Source: Coprinopsis marcescibilis
Lineage: Eukaryota; Basidiomycota; Agaricomycetes; Agaricales; Psathyrellaceae
Length of the DNA: 64,000 nucleotides
Reading direction: 5' to 3'
Assembly: GCA_004369085.1 (NCBI GenBank)
Contig: ML210274.1
Location: forward strand, 23,663 to 87,662
The translations under genes and the position numbers were made by a program. Within the stretch, counting starts at the first letter, position 1. Each line of letters starts with the position of its first letter. The notes beneath the pieces are model-generated. The model was not told the origin of the DNA, did no database searches, and worked only from the letters and a program-made list of their open reading frames with translations. Positions 12,284-25,252 of this stretch are shown one piece after another.

Positions 12284-13018
12284 ACTATGCTCCCACCTAG
12301 ACATTCCTCCTAATGCATCGACACTCTTTTTCTTCTGATACCATTCCAACTCTTGCCCACCCACCGTTTATACCTCCACACCTGGACAGGGAACAAACAA
12401 CCTCCAGATTCCAGTAAGCAGTTCCCGTATGATTCGCTGTTGTGTCAATTACCGCCAAACGCTCCAGCAGCGCATCCACCACTGCTTCATGCTTTCACAA
12501 ACACAACACGGGGCTCATGAACGTTCATTCTCGAAAGGCTTTCGTCCTACTTCGCCTGCAATATTGTTTGTCTCTGCCACGACAACTGGAGGCTACTCCA
12601 GGGTGTCTAGTTGTATGCATTCGCCTCGGCGCACTTCCGTTGATTTCTTCGTGATCCATACGTCCTTGGGGATATGGATTGCTCAGCACTTAGCGTTCGA
12701 CTGAACACATCGTATTCGGCCACCACCTGAGTTCAAAGTTATGTCGCGTACTTTCTCTTTGCCGGTCACGTGCGTTGTATCAAATGCAACGTGATTTCTT
12801 CTCGCCGATCGCGTCCCCAATACCCGGGATGCTGACTCAAAACGCGTTCCAACATGAAACCAATTACAGGCCGTGCTTTTCGACGGCCCGCCGCTCGTGT
12901 ACCGCGGCAAAATTATGGTACTCTCCCGCCCATTATCGTATCATATTCATAAGCAAGCTCACCTTAAAACAGATTTTCAGTCGTCGGATCCCCTCCCACT
13001 TTTTTGCCGACCTTCATC

Positions 13019-13913
13019 ATGTCAAGTGCGACCGCAGCGGCAGTTCACGGCTCTTGTCTGTGCAAAGCGGTTCAATACACCCTCAAAGGATCCAAACCTC
13101 TCGAAATCCGGGTTTGCCATTGCGTCAACTGTAGGAAGGCAACAGGATCTGCGTTCATGACCAACAGCTTTTGGTTTAACCAGGTGAGCATTCGTTACGC
13201 TTGATGATATGGTTTTCAGTTCCGCAACGATGAATGTGGTGGCTTTTGAGTGGGCTTTGGACCCTGGGTCTGACATCTTCATCTCCACACTCCCATATGG
13301 GCGACGAACGTGCCGTGCGACGTTGCCAGTATTTTATCGTTGTTAACGTACATTTTCTCCTTCTGCGCGTGGTTGTACTTCCCGACAACCCAGGGTTGGT
13401 CAATTTTTTGACTATTCAATCTGTTGTAACCTTCGTGTGGGGCTTACTGAGCTTTCGCTGGTTTTATTCTATATAGGATTTTGAGATAACGAAGGGCAAA
13501 GACCTATTGCGCGCGTATCGGGATGAAGAGACTGCCAGTGGCATTCCTATTGACAGATACTTTTGTTCCGTTTGTGGGTCTAACATCTACCTACAATCTT
13601 CTCATAAGAAGAACAAGTGGGTCGTAGTGGGTTTGGGAACGCTGGACTCTGAAGAGTGCTCAAGATGGGGTATGTACCAACATCCTAATCTTTCTTATGA
13701 ATCGTTATCTAATCAGCAATCTCTTGCAACCTTCCCAATCTGTAATGGCATATTCCACGGACTAATTGAACCAATTCCACGACGCCCCTGGCCAATCCAT
13801 GGGCGCTGTCCACTTTTTATCTTCCAGGGCCGCACAAAGAGTTGTTTCCCGAGCAGCGACGAACGTGGATCCAGGGTATCGAGCTGAAAAACAAGGTCAA
13901 CCCGAAGCTATGA
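13019..13913 (+). CDS. GFA/CENP-V-like zinc-binding protein
   Basis: Member of the glutathione-dependent formaldehyde-activating (GFA, Mss4-like) fold. Three exons (13019-13183, 13477-13669, 13828-13913) encode 147 residues, usual for the family. The zinc ligands are visible: HGSCLCKAVQY (CxC), then VCHCVNCRK (CxxC within CHCVNC), then the late pair FCSVCGSN. The C-terminus PHKELFPEQRRTWIQG matches the family's closing motif. Intron 1 is unusually long for this window (293 nt) and is T-rich. Two start codons are in frame; MSSATAAAV (13019) is taken as the start. Many fungal GFA paralogues have no proven formaldehyde activity, so the substrate is open. Confidence 0.85.
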
Positions 13914-15684
13914 AATCCCCCGACAAGTATAACCAAACTCGCAAATTCCGCAGAAATCCCCTATTTCTCCGGTGAGAACAATTCATAATCACATAGACGT
14001 TCTATCTCCGCCGCCCTTTCTGAATCTGACTCGGTAACAGCTTCCAGTATCGTTTCGGGAAACATATCAGTGCCGGGTGCCCGACAAGTCCCTCGCCCCT
14101 TCTTCTTTTTTCACGGATTTCCCAACTGTGTCGGGTTTTTGGCTGCACAACCCGCGTTCAGTCGGCTCTCTCATGTACCTATTATCCCTCGTTCTCCGAA
14201 AGACGCGAATTTCATCAGATTTCTTGTCTTCTCCAGCAAGCGGAAGTGGAAGTGGAAGATCTCTTCAGGGTCCTTGATACCTTTGGAGTCTCGCACAACT
14301 TGGTCCAGGTCTCGCTGGGATTTCCCTGCCTCGAATCTACTTCCCTCATCCCCCGCTCAACGACGGGAGGCCTAAAATGGTCCCATGACAGCCTCCTTGG
14401 ACTGTTCAAACCCGAAGCGAAGAGAAAAGCCCTCGCTCGGAGTAAGTCGGTACTGGATTCCAGCACTTACATACACCCTGGCTGGGATTTCGCGCCATGG
14501 CCGGATCCCAAACGATCCTTATTCTGGTCAGACGGTTCAAGTTCCGAGTGGAGGGTAACGATTGGTTTGGATTTGGAGGGGATGACAGATGCAACAGGTG
14601 ATGAGGGATCATATGTGCTTGTTTCTTGCGTTGGACTACGCATTTTTGGAAGTTCTGCGTAGAAACGTGAGGTACTCGCGACCGCCACCAATGTCCATGT
14701 CTAAAAGTGCTCAACCCGGCGTTGGCGGTGGTGCGAGATATTAGGGATGGGTGAGATGTGGCTTGTCGCTCGTTGGAGATGCACAGTGTCGGCTGATGTG
14801 CCGGTGGTTGAAACTTGGTGTGGCGGGGGATGTCGGATGAAGCCCCATTTGATGCGTAGCATTTGGGATGCAAGATACTCGGAGCGTCGTCTGGTCATTG
14901 TTCGATTATTGGGGATGGATTGCTTGAAGGCTGCTTGTTGGATTAAATTTTTAAGTTGTGGCGGTTGAAAATTGTGACTCGATACAAGTACAGTACATTC
15001 TTTGAGTACTTTTAGGTAATGGTGGTGGTACAGGATTGCTATTGGTTCAGTGAGAGTACAGGATGTAGTTAGTCGGACATCCAATCGTCTAGTAGGGGCA
15101 CACAATCTCGGGTGTAGCGACGCTACTAGCATAGTCTATAGGAGAAGAATGAGATGAAAAGAAGGTGAGACAAAGATGAATGGACGGAGGAAGCGATGAC
15201 GTGGGGCATAACGAGGGTGGGGGTGGTCGTAGCAAGACATAGAGGCATAGATAAACATAACAGAGAAATTCCGGGCAGGGAGATAACGGTAACAGAGAAG
15301 GAAAAATGAGGGAATGAAATCCAAGTTTTCCGCGGACGATGCACGTCCTTCCGGATCCATGAGTGGATGCGCAGTGTACAGCTAGTATACATACATACAG
15401 ATTGCAAGAATACAACTGGGAAATCAAGAAAACGGCGGCGGCGCCGGGTAGAGAAGCACGGGCATTCCATATTGGCCTTGTGCTCTAGTCGATGGGGAAC
15501 CAATAGATGAAATAATAAACAAGAAAGGAGCGTGGATGAATGAAAGATGTGATGCGAGTGTCGAGCTCGCCCACTTCACAACAAGAGAGAGGCGATGTCC
15601 AAGAAGTAAGCGAGCGCAAGAGATCGGAAGCAGGCGACGGTAAGCCAAATCGGTGTCAGAGAGGGATGGCAAATCGAGGCGAGC
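13914..15684. other. 1.8-kb region between GFA and HMG genes, no firm gene
   Basis: A plus-strand open frame at 14246-14662 (starts MEVEDLFRVLDTFGVSHNLV) is long enough to note. The complementary strand is also open, codon preference is weak, and I recognise no domain. The right half, about 15100-15680, is probably the 3' UTR of the minus-strand HMG gene. No repeats or RNA genes seen. Confidence 0.35.
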
Positions 15685-17152
15685 TTAGTATGCGTATTGA
15701 GGGACGCCAGACAGGAACGAGAAGTCCATACTGAGTTGGCCGCCGAGATTGGCGTTGCTGTTGACGAAGCTGAAATCGTCGCCACCGACGCCGAGGAAGC
15801 TGTCGCCACAGAGTCCACCGAGGGATTGTTGCTCGAAGACTGGGAACGCCTGTGTGTAGTCGGTGAATCCCTTGTCCATATCAGCGTGGGCAAATGGATC
15901 GACGGATGAGCAGTAAGAAGGCGATCCGATGGGAGTCGCGAGGAAGTCAACTGACGCTTCCGGAGTAACTGGCGAGGAGCATTGACTCCAGTTGTCCATG
16001 AAAGAAGTGTCGATGGAGAGGTGGCTGGGATATGGGCTGCTGTAAGTTGAGTCCAGTAGCGGATCGCAGGAGAAGGAAGAGACGGGAGAATCCACAGAGT
16101 TCTCGAACGAGAATGCGGCAAAGTCCTGAGGAAGACTGTTAGAGCAAAGCCTAACGCTATAAGACACGGAGGCGCTTACCAAGGTCGACTCTTGCTTGAG
16201 CGGGGTACCAGCGTGGACCGGTTGCTCCGGGATATGCTGCTGGGCAACTGGTGTTGTCGCGCGCGTTGGCTGAGCGCTGATTGAACGCAGTTTTCGTGGG
16301 GCAGTCTCGACGGACTTGGGGAAGAAGCTCTGGTTCACAACCTTGAGCTCAGTGTCCTCGATGGGCGCAGACGATGAGCGGCGGAAGGTACGCTCGGTAA
16401 TTGGCGCCTCGAAGCGCGTGACAATCTGAGGGACGTGGTGCTTGTCGAACTCTGCGATCTCTGCCTGCAACTCCTCTCCCTTCTTCCCCTTCACCAGCAG
16501 CTCCGCTATCTTCTGACACCGTTTTATATCCTTCGGCTCCACCTCGCGCACCTTCCTCTTCTCTCCCGTCCCTCCTTTACTCTTCGTTTGCTGTGGCCTG
16601 AACGCATACTTGGGGAACTTGCGACGATGTTCTTCCTGCTCGACCTTAGCCTTGGCATGCCATACTTGACGCTCATCCTCCGACATGTTCTTCCAAGTCA
16701 TACCGATGATCTTGGAGAGCGTTGAGTGGTTGGTTTCAACTGAAGTCGAGACATGCTGGCTCTTGATGAATGAAGAGCGGAAGAGGATGAAAGCGTTGGG
16801 AGGGCGGGGAATGTGATTTTCGGGTTTCTTCTTCGAATGAGTAGCCTTGCGAGCGGGCGCCTTCTCTTCGTTGTGTGGGAATAGGATGAACTCGCCTGGT
16901 GGCGGGAGAAGCGGGGGAGCGTCCACAAGCGGTGGAGGACCGTCATCAAAATCCATTTCGGTAATATATGCCGTGGGCGTCGGTTCGCAAAACGGAGTGG
17001 GTGCTACAGGCGCTGTCCACACAAGCTGGTTGGCTGAACGGGTAGCAAAAGATTAAACTTATGGGTCGATCTCCACAGAAGTCCGAATACTCACACGACG
17101 AATCAGCCTGAAGCTGCTTCCAGCACGAAGATTTAGACCTGTCGGCAGGCAT
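15685..17152 (-). CDS. HMG-box transcription factor (MATA_HMG type)
   Basis: Sequence-specific DNA-binding regulator of about 450 residues. Exon 1 (17152-17095) starts MPADRSKSSCWKQLQADS. Intron 17094-17034 keeps phase. A second 54-nt in-phase intron (16179-16126) lies in the C-terminal half, so reading straight through would add 18 false residues. The HMG box spans about residues 95-163: IPRPPNAFILFRSSF, LSKIIGMTWKNMS, EDERQVWHAKAKVEQEEHRR and KFPKYAFRP, the pattern of the mating-type/Ste11/Prf1 group. Basic and helical segments follow, then a long Ser/Pro-rich probable activation region. In basidiomycetes, related factors control pheromone response, development and fruiting. No mating-type homeodomain or pheromone genes are adjacent, so this is not evidence of a MAT locus. 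Confidence 0.88.
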
Positions 17153-20100
17153 TGCTAAGGAAAATGTAGGCGACGGGGGGCACGCTGGGGGAGATGGTCG
17201 AGGGGATGAGGGATCGCAAAAAACGGACGTGTAAGGGGGAAGAAATCCAGGACCGAGGAACTGCTCGCTTTCAGATATCCCCAGCTATAAGCACGAGGCT
17301 CTCTCGCCAACTTCGAATAAGGAAGGCCATCGCACATGCCAATTAGTCCCGAATGTCATAAGTCCTCATCGGGAGGAGATCTCACAGACCTTACCAGAAA
17401 GGAAGGCGAACCCCAGGAAGCCTTCCCTGGTTTGATGAACTTCGCGCCGATGGGTATCTTTCCCAGACGAGCCGTTATGCTTTGCCTGCTCGCAGAGTAT
17501 ACATGTAAATCCTCAAGCACGTTGAAAGCGTATATGAGGTCGAGTTGAGGTTGAGTATTGCACTTTGCCTCCGCTTTCTATCAGGGGAAATTTATTGGGG
17601 GTGTTTTGATCCTCCAACAGGAGCTAAACTCGCAAGGGGCAACGCATCGGGATCTAATGCTTCAATTGAGCATTTCACACAAGTTTCACAGGTCTTCACC
17701 CACTTCAATGTTCTTCCGTGGGTAGTATCATAAGGCCCCATACTCAAAGTAGAGCTCCCGACTTAACACGCGCCATATACTTTGAACATGAGGCAGAAGA
17801 AGCAGCGTTTTATTACTTGGATATGATGTAGTAGGACACGCTCTTGAACACGAGTCTCTGGATCATGTCCCGGATTACGAAAATGGTGCGTGTTGTGCGA
17901 ATAGAAAGTGCAAAGTGAATCAATGGCCGCCACCAGCGTACGAATCCAGAGCGGAATCCAAACCCACGTCAAGAGTTTGAATGATGTTCGTGGATTTGAA
18001 TAGATTCATTTGGCCCCTGGAATGCGAGAAACATCCAGCATGCGCCAGTTGTTAGCCAGGAGAGAATATGTGCCCTCTGTGGTCTTGAGCATAACGGGGG
18101 ACGAAATGCATCATACATCTTTGAAATCCTAGCGTCCTGATCATACCACATGCCGCAGCGACTTCGCAATTCGACCTCCCAGGCTGCCCAGGCTCGCCGG
18201 ACGCAACTCTATAAGGGGATCATGATTATCTGCCATCAGAATCCTACCCCATCTGGGTTATCTAAGCGGCCAAAACTCCCGATCTCGCCTAGGGACGAAT
18301 TACCCTCTCCCCCGTTGTTCTGGTGAGTACAAGGTAAGCTCTTGTTGAAGGGACCACCAGTTTCCAACGACTCAAGACCAAAGCTGTACAGTGAGGTCAA
18401 TTCAGTTGCATTCAATCCCCTTGGGCGCCTTGAGTTGTACAGCCATTGGCGTTGGTTAGTGAAATTGCACGACAGGCGCCCCCAAATCAATACCGATGGC
18501 GCAGGTACCATCTGGGCCCCAGACGTCGGTATAATCTCATCCTTCAGATTATTGAAAAAATGTCCATCGCCGGTGGGTTTCAAGCTCCAAATAATCGTTG
18601 ACAACCGTGGTTCCAGATATCAAGCGAGCAAGGGTCCTGTGAATTTGTAACAACGATGCCGTTCATCCTCCAGCATCCACGGATTCAAGCCCAATGAGCG
18701 ATCTCGTGGCTTGGGAATGCCGTTAAAGGTGTCGGCAGGTCCTGATGAATCCCATCCCACAGTCATATGCACCTACCGATAATAACTTCTGATAGCTTCT
18801 AGTGTCGCCCACTCATTAGACCGTCGCCTACAATATATGTACACACCCGACTTGCTTTCCCGCCTCAACAAGACATGTATAGATAGCAAAGGGAAATGTA
18901 CATGGGCTCAAACGGCTGTTGTTACATGGGCAAAGGGGTGTTACGAGACAGATGAGCAATCATAGAAGATTCCGTCAGAAATTCACAACCCCCAAACTCG
19001 GCGTAGTCCCCGAACCGCTCAGGATTCCATGTCCCTTTGCTGGAGCTCTAACCCTCTCCGGGTTCGAATTAGCGGTCGAGATAAAACGATCAAAGTCGAT
19101 AATCAGTGGTCATGACATTTACATCCGTTTCCTCCGAATTTTTTATCTCCTCGAACTGTGCGGGCTCAGTGAGAGTTTTACGGTCTGATAGGACAAGGCT
19201 CGAGGTTTCGACTTGTGGAAAGCGAAAATGACCATATGGACGAACCTATCGTCAGGATAACAACGGATTCTGGGTGGATTGAGTCATCCGGACCTCCAAT
19301 GTATTAAACCTACTTCAAGCACAAGGCACATCGCCTTTCAAATTCGATGGAAAATGATGTAATATTATTCCAAACAGGAGCTGCGCCGCGGTCAGGCACC
19401 ACAGTGGCCTGACACCTGACAGAATGACAGAAGTAAAAGCGTAATTCAGGTCATTTCGCGGTTGCGACGGTATATAGGATCTAGGGCTGCATGCCTACGC
19501 ATCGTATTGATATTGAGCCTAAAGGTCATTAGTGGTTTGCTGAGATGCCCATCCTATATGCGTTGTTGAGCGTCTCTTACCCCTCACTCGCGCCCAACAT
19601 CTCAGCCTGACCAGATAAAACTAAAACGGTCTTGGTGTGAACTTATCAGAACGACACCGGATCATATTCCCTTCTTGAAATACGAAACGAGACGGGGGAC
19701 GGCGGGGCGGGGACCGTGTCTTATTCAAGCAGGCGTGCGCGAATATGTCGGGCGTCCTGACTCGTACGCTTGTTTCCTAGTCCCTCGTCAGGCTCTTTCG
19801 AGTCAATCTCCCAGGTTGTGACTGTCTGATATAAGGTGCTGGTATTGACAGTGCTACGGTTATTTACTCTAAGGTGCGTATCGACAATAACACAGCCGGA
19901 GTAAGCAGGCAAGCTTGTTGAATACCCTGTACAGCTCGGACTACGGTCAGGGATGGCCCCAGGCGCTCCGCTCGGGGTCGATAAGTACAGACAATGCCTG
20001 CCATTGCTCGCGCCAAACCCGCCGAAACGAATAGCAATGCAAATATCCAACGTATTGGAAGCGCGATACTCCACTGGTTTACCCGTTTTATTCCACCGAC

Positions 20101-22897
20101 ACCGACGGATTGGTTACTGTCGTTGTAAAAGTGCTCACTGTCAGGCTGACATTCCTAGCATGGAAATCTACAAGATTCCTCCTCCTTTATACAGCGGCAT
20201 CAGAGAACGGTTGTAAGTCGAGATGGAAGGTCAGATGGTTATTCGGGTCGGACACAGAGTTTGCTAAGTCATGTACTAGCTCTGTGATCTTCTGCCTACG
20301 AAAGACGTTCAGAAGCGTTTTTGTCGTGTGGGTCGCGCCACCAGTCCAAAAGAAGAACTTGTGAGCCTCGTGTTTCACATTGACAGGCGCCGGTACGATC
20401 GTCCTGGATTGGGCGCTACCGGTTACCCTCACTGCTGATTGTGGGCACCTCGTGGGAACCGACTGGAATGGTCGTCATCGATCATGATGGGGTATGTGCT
20501 GGTGGCAAGGCCACAGTGGATTCTCTTCGAAACGATCGGTTGATTAGATTGAGAACTATCGGTTGACATAGCTGCAGAGTCCAGAGACGAAGGGCTGAAA
20601 CATCGTCCTTCAGGGATTAACGTCCACGGACTGGGGCCATTCAAGCTGGCACGTAGGTGACCGGTGACAGCTCACGTCGCATCAGAATACTGAGGAAGTA
20701 CGACACTTCTCGCCGGACGTATTGAAGTGTGAGTTCGCAGAATCAGGGTATGGGGGGGAAAACAGTTCTCGTCGTGCTACAGAGCCAATAATGGAAGTAT
20801 GTAAGGCGCCCTCACTGGGACCCACAGACGAAAGAGCTGTGGGTTCCATGCATCATCAGCAACAAATTTAATTGTTCTCGAGCGAAAAGATTCCCATATC
20901 ATACCTTGCGCGCACACAAAGGCGCCCACAGTAATATTCAGGATACCAGATTTTCCAATGATTGAGTGTGAGTCCATTAACAGAAAGCCGTTGTAAAACC
21001 TAGTAACAAAATAGTAGCTCATGACGAGTCCAGCCTGCTACTGCACCCGCCTTTGTGGGGGTCAGGAATAAGGGCATATCGAAGCCCTCAACCCAGCACA
21101 TGATACATAGATGAGAAGCTGCGCATTGCAGCGCCTACTGCAAGGTCTGTCGGATAACTTGGATTCTCTAGGATCTCTACAGACACACAGAGGATATCCT
21201 TAAGATTGAGATTACGTTCGTCGAAGCATAGCGGAGCAGCTAATTATCCTCAAGCACATTGTAGAAGAAGAATTCAAGAACAATTAGAGCGATGGATTGT
21301 GTCGAAGTTTAAGAAGGTTTGCGAGCGCCTTGCGGCAGCCTCGCGACGATGGCTGCCGCCTCATGCCGAGCCTGCTTGCGTTATATTTGGCACTGATTGG
21401 ATCCATGCTGATCGCCAAACATAGCGAGGTCCGGAGCTCGAGTCTTTTCCGTTCTTCTATCTTTTCTCAATTGGGAAAGCTGAAAGGACTGATAATAATA
21501 CTTTTGAGCCTTCCTAGCTCCCCATTCAAGGGTCTCTTCGGATGTCAAGCAATACTGGAACAAAGTCCACGGTGATTGGCAACGGGGAATCAATGAAGGG
21601 TAGGTTCCGAGTTAACCATGATAGGTTATGTGCGGATTTATGTCGCTAGACGAAAATTGAAGTTCGATCTGGCAGTACTTTGTATTATCGGCTCGGTAAG
21701 TGACGTTCGGGCCAGTTCTAATCATCGATGCGCTTTGGCCAAGTTCCCCCAGTAACGGTTCGATCCTTACAGATATCTGCTTAAGCACAGGGGTATTAGT
21801 AGGTCTCAGTTACCCCCAAGTCGACCAATTACAAAGGATGGGGTCACGAACCGTAACGAACCGGATCTTGCTCAGAAGCTCCCGAAACCGACAACCATGT
21901 TGTTATACTAATCCCCTACTACATGTTCAGTCAGACCGACTTTCATTCTACTTACCATAAAATCCAACATCTACCCTCCTCGCAATCACCTCAATGGCAC
22001 TATACAGAGCTAAGGATGACTCCGAGCGCCTCAGCTGTCTCTTCTTCAGTCCTGGCCTCATTACGAATACCAAGGAACAGCTGGGAATCTGGTACAAATG
22101 CCTCAAGGTCAACTCGGCCCAATCGTGGCCCTGTTAATTTACGCGTTAGATTTTGACTTTCAACGCCATGGCGGTCATAGGACTAATATCTTACTAATTG
22201 ACGGACTAACATAGTTAAACAAGGACGCTATTGGTCTGGATCTGGCTCAGGGCAAGCGCTGTAGCCTGTGAATTAATGGTCGATGACGTCTATCTTGCGC
22301 TCAGTTATCTAAGATCTTATCGCACACACCGGCATTCTCCGGGGTTTCGGACCCAGCGGGTGATGGAGCTGCAAACGGCCGTGACCCTTAAAACAACTTC
22401 GTACCAAGTGACTAAGTGGTCCTTTTCCTTTTCTTCTATGCGGTCCGCTACGATACCATTCATCTAGACGATACTTCAGAGGGCCTGGAGCACTATGACC
22501 ACCCATCGTCTACACTGGGCTGCGGCAATGACGCGAACGCTGACGAGTTGAAAACATGGAAACGTGGTGATCCCCAGCCTGTTGTTTTCACCAAAGGGAG
22601 TGGTTTACGTGAAGCCACCGCTATTGAAAGGCGTCTTGCACCGATAACGCTAAAAATCGCACCATTCCTCAGCTCTGTGGGGTTCAGCGGTTTGTCATAG
22701 CTGGAATGCGACGCAGGCTCGTTCAAAAGGGTGCGCCAGGCTCCTAATTACCATCAAACCACCAGCCTCATTTTCTTCCAGCCCACAACCTTACTGTGGA
22801 TCTCTGCTGTAAAACTCGCTACTGAGGTGAGTCGCTGCTTCCAAAAATCTAGTTTGGAAGTAAGTAGGGCTGAAACATAGTGTCATCCGCGCGAAAG
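17153..22897. other. 5.7-kb gene-poor region with scattered unassigned open segments
   Basis: No gene could be built with confidence. Open segments that look better than background are: minus 18239-18604 (contains IIPTSGAQMVPAPSVLIWGR, no ATG); minus 19724-20074 (ends TWEIDSKEPDEGLGNKRTSQ); minus 20187-20644; minus 20777-21022, which is hydrophobic; and plus 22416-22700 (contains LDDTSEGLEHYDHPSSTLG). They do not join into a clear reading frame. They may be decayed genes or one poorly conserved multi-exon gene. No terminal inverted repeats or reverse-transcriptase/transposase motifs were found. Confidence 0.4.
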
Positions 22898-24751
22898 ATG
22901 GCAACGCCCGGACCAGTCATCCCCTTGACCTTCGACCGCGTCAATCAAGGTCACACTGTGTCCTCTACTGCGCCCCTTTTTTCTATTCCAGTCGAGCTTC
23001 TGCACAACGTTCTCCAACTTTTCGCACCATCAGACCTCGCCGCGCTCGCCCAAGTCGACCATGATTGCCGTCAACTCGCCCGCTCAGCCCAGTTCGCAGA
23101 CGTAATTCTCGACTATTCGAAGGGATCCTCCTGGCAACTACTGCATCTTCTTGAAAACGAGGTCGAGAGCGACCAACCACACATCGAGGAGAATAATAGG
23201 CAGGAACACTCGGTCCCATCACCCACAAATGGCCTTACTCGTAGGATCGGGTCTTGCATCCGACGGCTCTCCGTCCTCGTCGAATGGCCGTTCCCCAATC
23301 CTCGTCCTCGCGATGGCATATCTCCAAGCCAGTTCCTGTGTGCGTCGAAATCCAAGGGTGACGAAGGCGAATTCCTATCCCGTGGTGCCCGCATCATCCA
23401 GCATCTTGATCACGTTTTCACCGTGTCTTGGGTCACCCCTAACATTTGGTTCACACAGAAGTTCGCGGAGTCCTTACGGAATTCGTGCTCGCTGAAGGGT
23501 ATGGTCCTTGATGTAGCAGGCTGCCTTTCCATTGAAGATGTGTTGAATGAATGGCCGTTGGATTCGCTCACCCTTCGAGCTCAGGATGACGGCGGGTTCA
23601 ATTTATCCTCAACACAGTCACAGAGGGTTCCACTTCTTTCTTCGCTATCGACTTCCATTCGTCACCTCTCGTTAACCCGCCCTGGGATTGGACCGTCCTT
23701 CCCTCTTCCAACGTCGGTGTTATCGATGGAGAACCTGGAGTCTCTTGCCCTCCAGGGCTTCGAGCTCCCTCTTCACATTCCGCAGGATGGGTTCCAATTC
23801 GGCTGCCGCATGACCCACCTGTCCCTTTCCGGCTTGAGCTCCTCAAGTGAAACAATCTCGTCGTTGACGCTCTTCTTCCCAAGGCTTCAGGTGTTACGCT
23901 GGACGCGGCCAATTCCCAATGGCGATCAAATCGATTCTGAACTCGACCTCCTCGCCTTTCTTCGATCGCATTCAGGGACCTTGGAAACTCTCGAGTTCAC
24001 TCAGCCTATAGGACCACAGTTCATCAGCGACCAACTACTGCCCCTTCTTCAATCCGATTTCGATTATCTGAAATCGCTCAAGTTGATATGGAGCTCGAGC
24101 GAAATCACCCCTGACGTGTTCCAGCAACTGGGGACTCTAAATTCCTTACAGCACCTCTGGATCTCGGCGGGTGCGCAGATTGGCCAAAATCCCACTTGGT
24201 TGATCGACCATGCCGCAATCTTCCAAGCTTTGTTGCCGGGTTCCGCCCATCTCCCGCCATATAAGCAGGGAGGGCGACAGAACCTTCGCACCCTGATCGT
24301 CACCCGCGACACATACGCGTCGACCTCGTCCACCCATCCACTTCTCGACCCTAGCCGACACAACCACACCAGCTACTACACGAGCCGCATCTTACCCTTC
24401 CACATCAACCCCGACCTCTTCCTTACCCCAGCAGAGCGTAGATCCAAGGACGAAGAGCACAACGCTGCGCTGAGTAGGAGTGCATTGGAGCTGAATTACG
24501 AGGAGCTGGTCAGGAATGAGAGAAAGAGGAACGATGCTGTCTGGGAGAGGTGGCATGCGTCGAGGATGAAGGGTGCTGTTGAGGGTTACTTTAGAGGCTT
24601 GGACGGGTTGAGAGGGTGTTACGTAGGTGGCTTGTTGTTCGAGAGAGGGGGGAGGAATGATGCGTTTACAATGGTCAGGTCCATTGATGGGGATTTAGAT
24701 GCAGAGATGTATTGGCGACGTGAAGCCTGCGCTTCAAGTTGGCCTATGTAG
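22898..24751 (+). CDS. F-box-like protein, intronless, 617 aa
   Basis: Predicted substrate-recruiting subunit of an SCF-type ubiquitin ligase. The ATG at 22898 (MATPGPVIPLTFDRVNQG) is preferred. The F-box lies at about residues 30-70: FSIPVELLHNVLQLFAPSDL, then AALAQVDHDCRQLARSAQF, with the expected Leu/Pro/Leu pattern. The rest resembles degenerate leucine-rich repeats (for example SIRHLSLTRPGIG, NLESLALQGFEL and TLETLEFTQPIG), typical of agaric F-box-LRR proteins. The C-terminal 90 residues are charged and helical (ELVRNERKRNDAVWERWHAS). It is the only long intronless gene here, which suggests either family character or retroposition. The target is unknown. Confidence 0.8.
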   Translation: MATPGPVIPLTFDRVNQGHTVSSTAPLFSIPVELLHNVLQLFAPSDLAALAQVDHDCRQLARSAQFADVILDYSKGSSWQLLHLLENEVESDQPHIEENNRQEHSVPSPTNGLTRRIGSCIRRLSVLVEWPFPNPRPRDGISPSQFLCASKSKGDEGEFLSRGARIIQHLDHVFTVSWVTPNIWFTQKFAESLRNSCSLKGMVLDVAGCLSIEDVLNEWPLDSLTLRAQDDGGFNLSSTQSQRVPLLSSLSTSIRHLSLTRPGIGPSFPLPTSVLSMENLESLALQGFELPLHIPQDGFQFGCRMTHLSLSGLSSSSETISSLTLFFPRLQVLRWTRPIPNGDQIDSELDLLAFLRSHSGTLETLEFTQPIGPQFISDQLLPLLQSDFDYLKSLKLIWSSSEITPDVFQQLGTLNSLQHLWISAGAQIGQNPTWLIDHAAIFQALLPGSAHLPPYKQGGRQNLRTLIVTRDTYASTSSTHPLLDPSRHNHTSYYTSRILPFHINPDLFLTPAERRSKDEEHNAALSRSALELNYEELVRNERKRNDAVWERWHASRMKGAVEGYFRGLDGLRGCYVGGLLFERGGRNDAFTMVRSIDGDLDAEMYWRREACASSWPM

Positions 24752-25252
24752 TGTCTCTGTGTAGTAACATTGAAGTCGTATGGACTATTAGTAAAGTATT
24801 ACGCTTGGAGACGATTCACGAACAAGAACCTAATCTGGGAGTTCGGTGGTACTGACGTGGATTATACACACCCGTGTGACAACTACGTAGGCTTCAGACA
24901 CAGAAAACAGGAAATGCGACAAAACCCACTGGCGTGCCTGGACGTGAATAATCGGTAAACAGCTCAGGATGACGAGAATTACCCATGACTGGGGCTTCTA
25001 CCTCCTCAAAAATAGTGGATTTTGCCGCTATAAAATACATCGCAGCGCGTAGACGACATTACAGTGCGACCAAACGTTAACTTGGAAAGTTTGAACATTG
25101 GTTAAAGCCCGGTACTTCTATATCATCCTCATATCGACGTCCGGCCAGCCTTCGTCTCTGTGTCATCCTTGATCCTACGAGCCTCTTAGGCCTCCCTGAT
25201 ACACTTTTCCATCTGCCCTCTGTTGTTCGAAAGTGATAAATCATTCTTTCCA
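24752..25252. other. Intergenic, no feature seen
   Basis: Spacer between the F-box gene and a small minus-strand gene. A TATA-like stretch (TATAAAATA, near 25030) is present without a clear gene in the right position. Confidence 0.4.

Noticed and set aside
15685..17152. The HMG gene as part of a mating-type locus
   Set aside because: No homeodomain pair, pheromone precursor or pheromone receptor is recognisable nearby; MATA_HMG factors also occur outside MAT in basidiomycetes.
19040..19070. A tRNA T-loop-like GGGTTCGAATT
   Set aside because: Flanking bases do not form a T-stem, and no acceptor or anticodon arm could be placed.
21755..21785. A second T-loop-like ACGGTTCGATCC
   Set aside because: Stem bases do not pair and no cloverleaf can be drawn.
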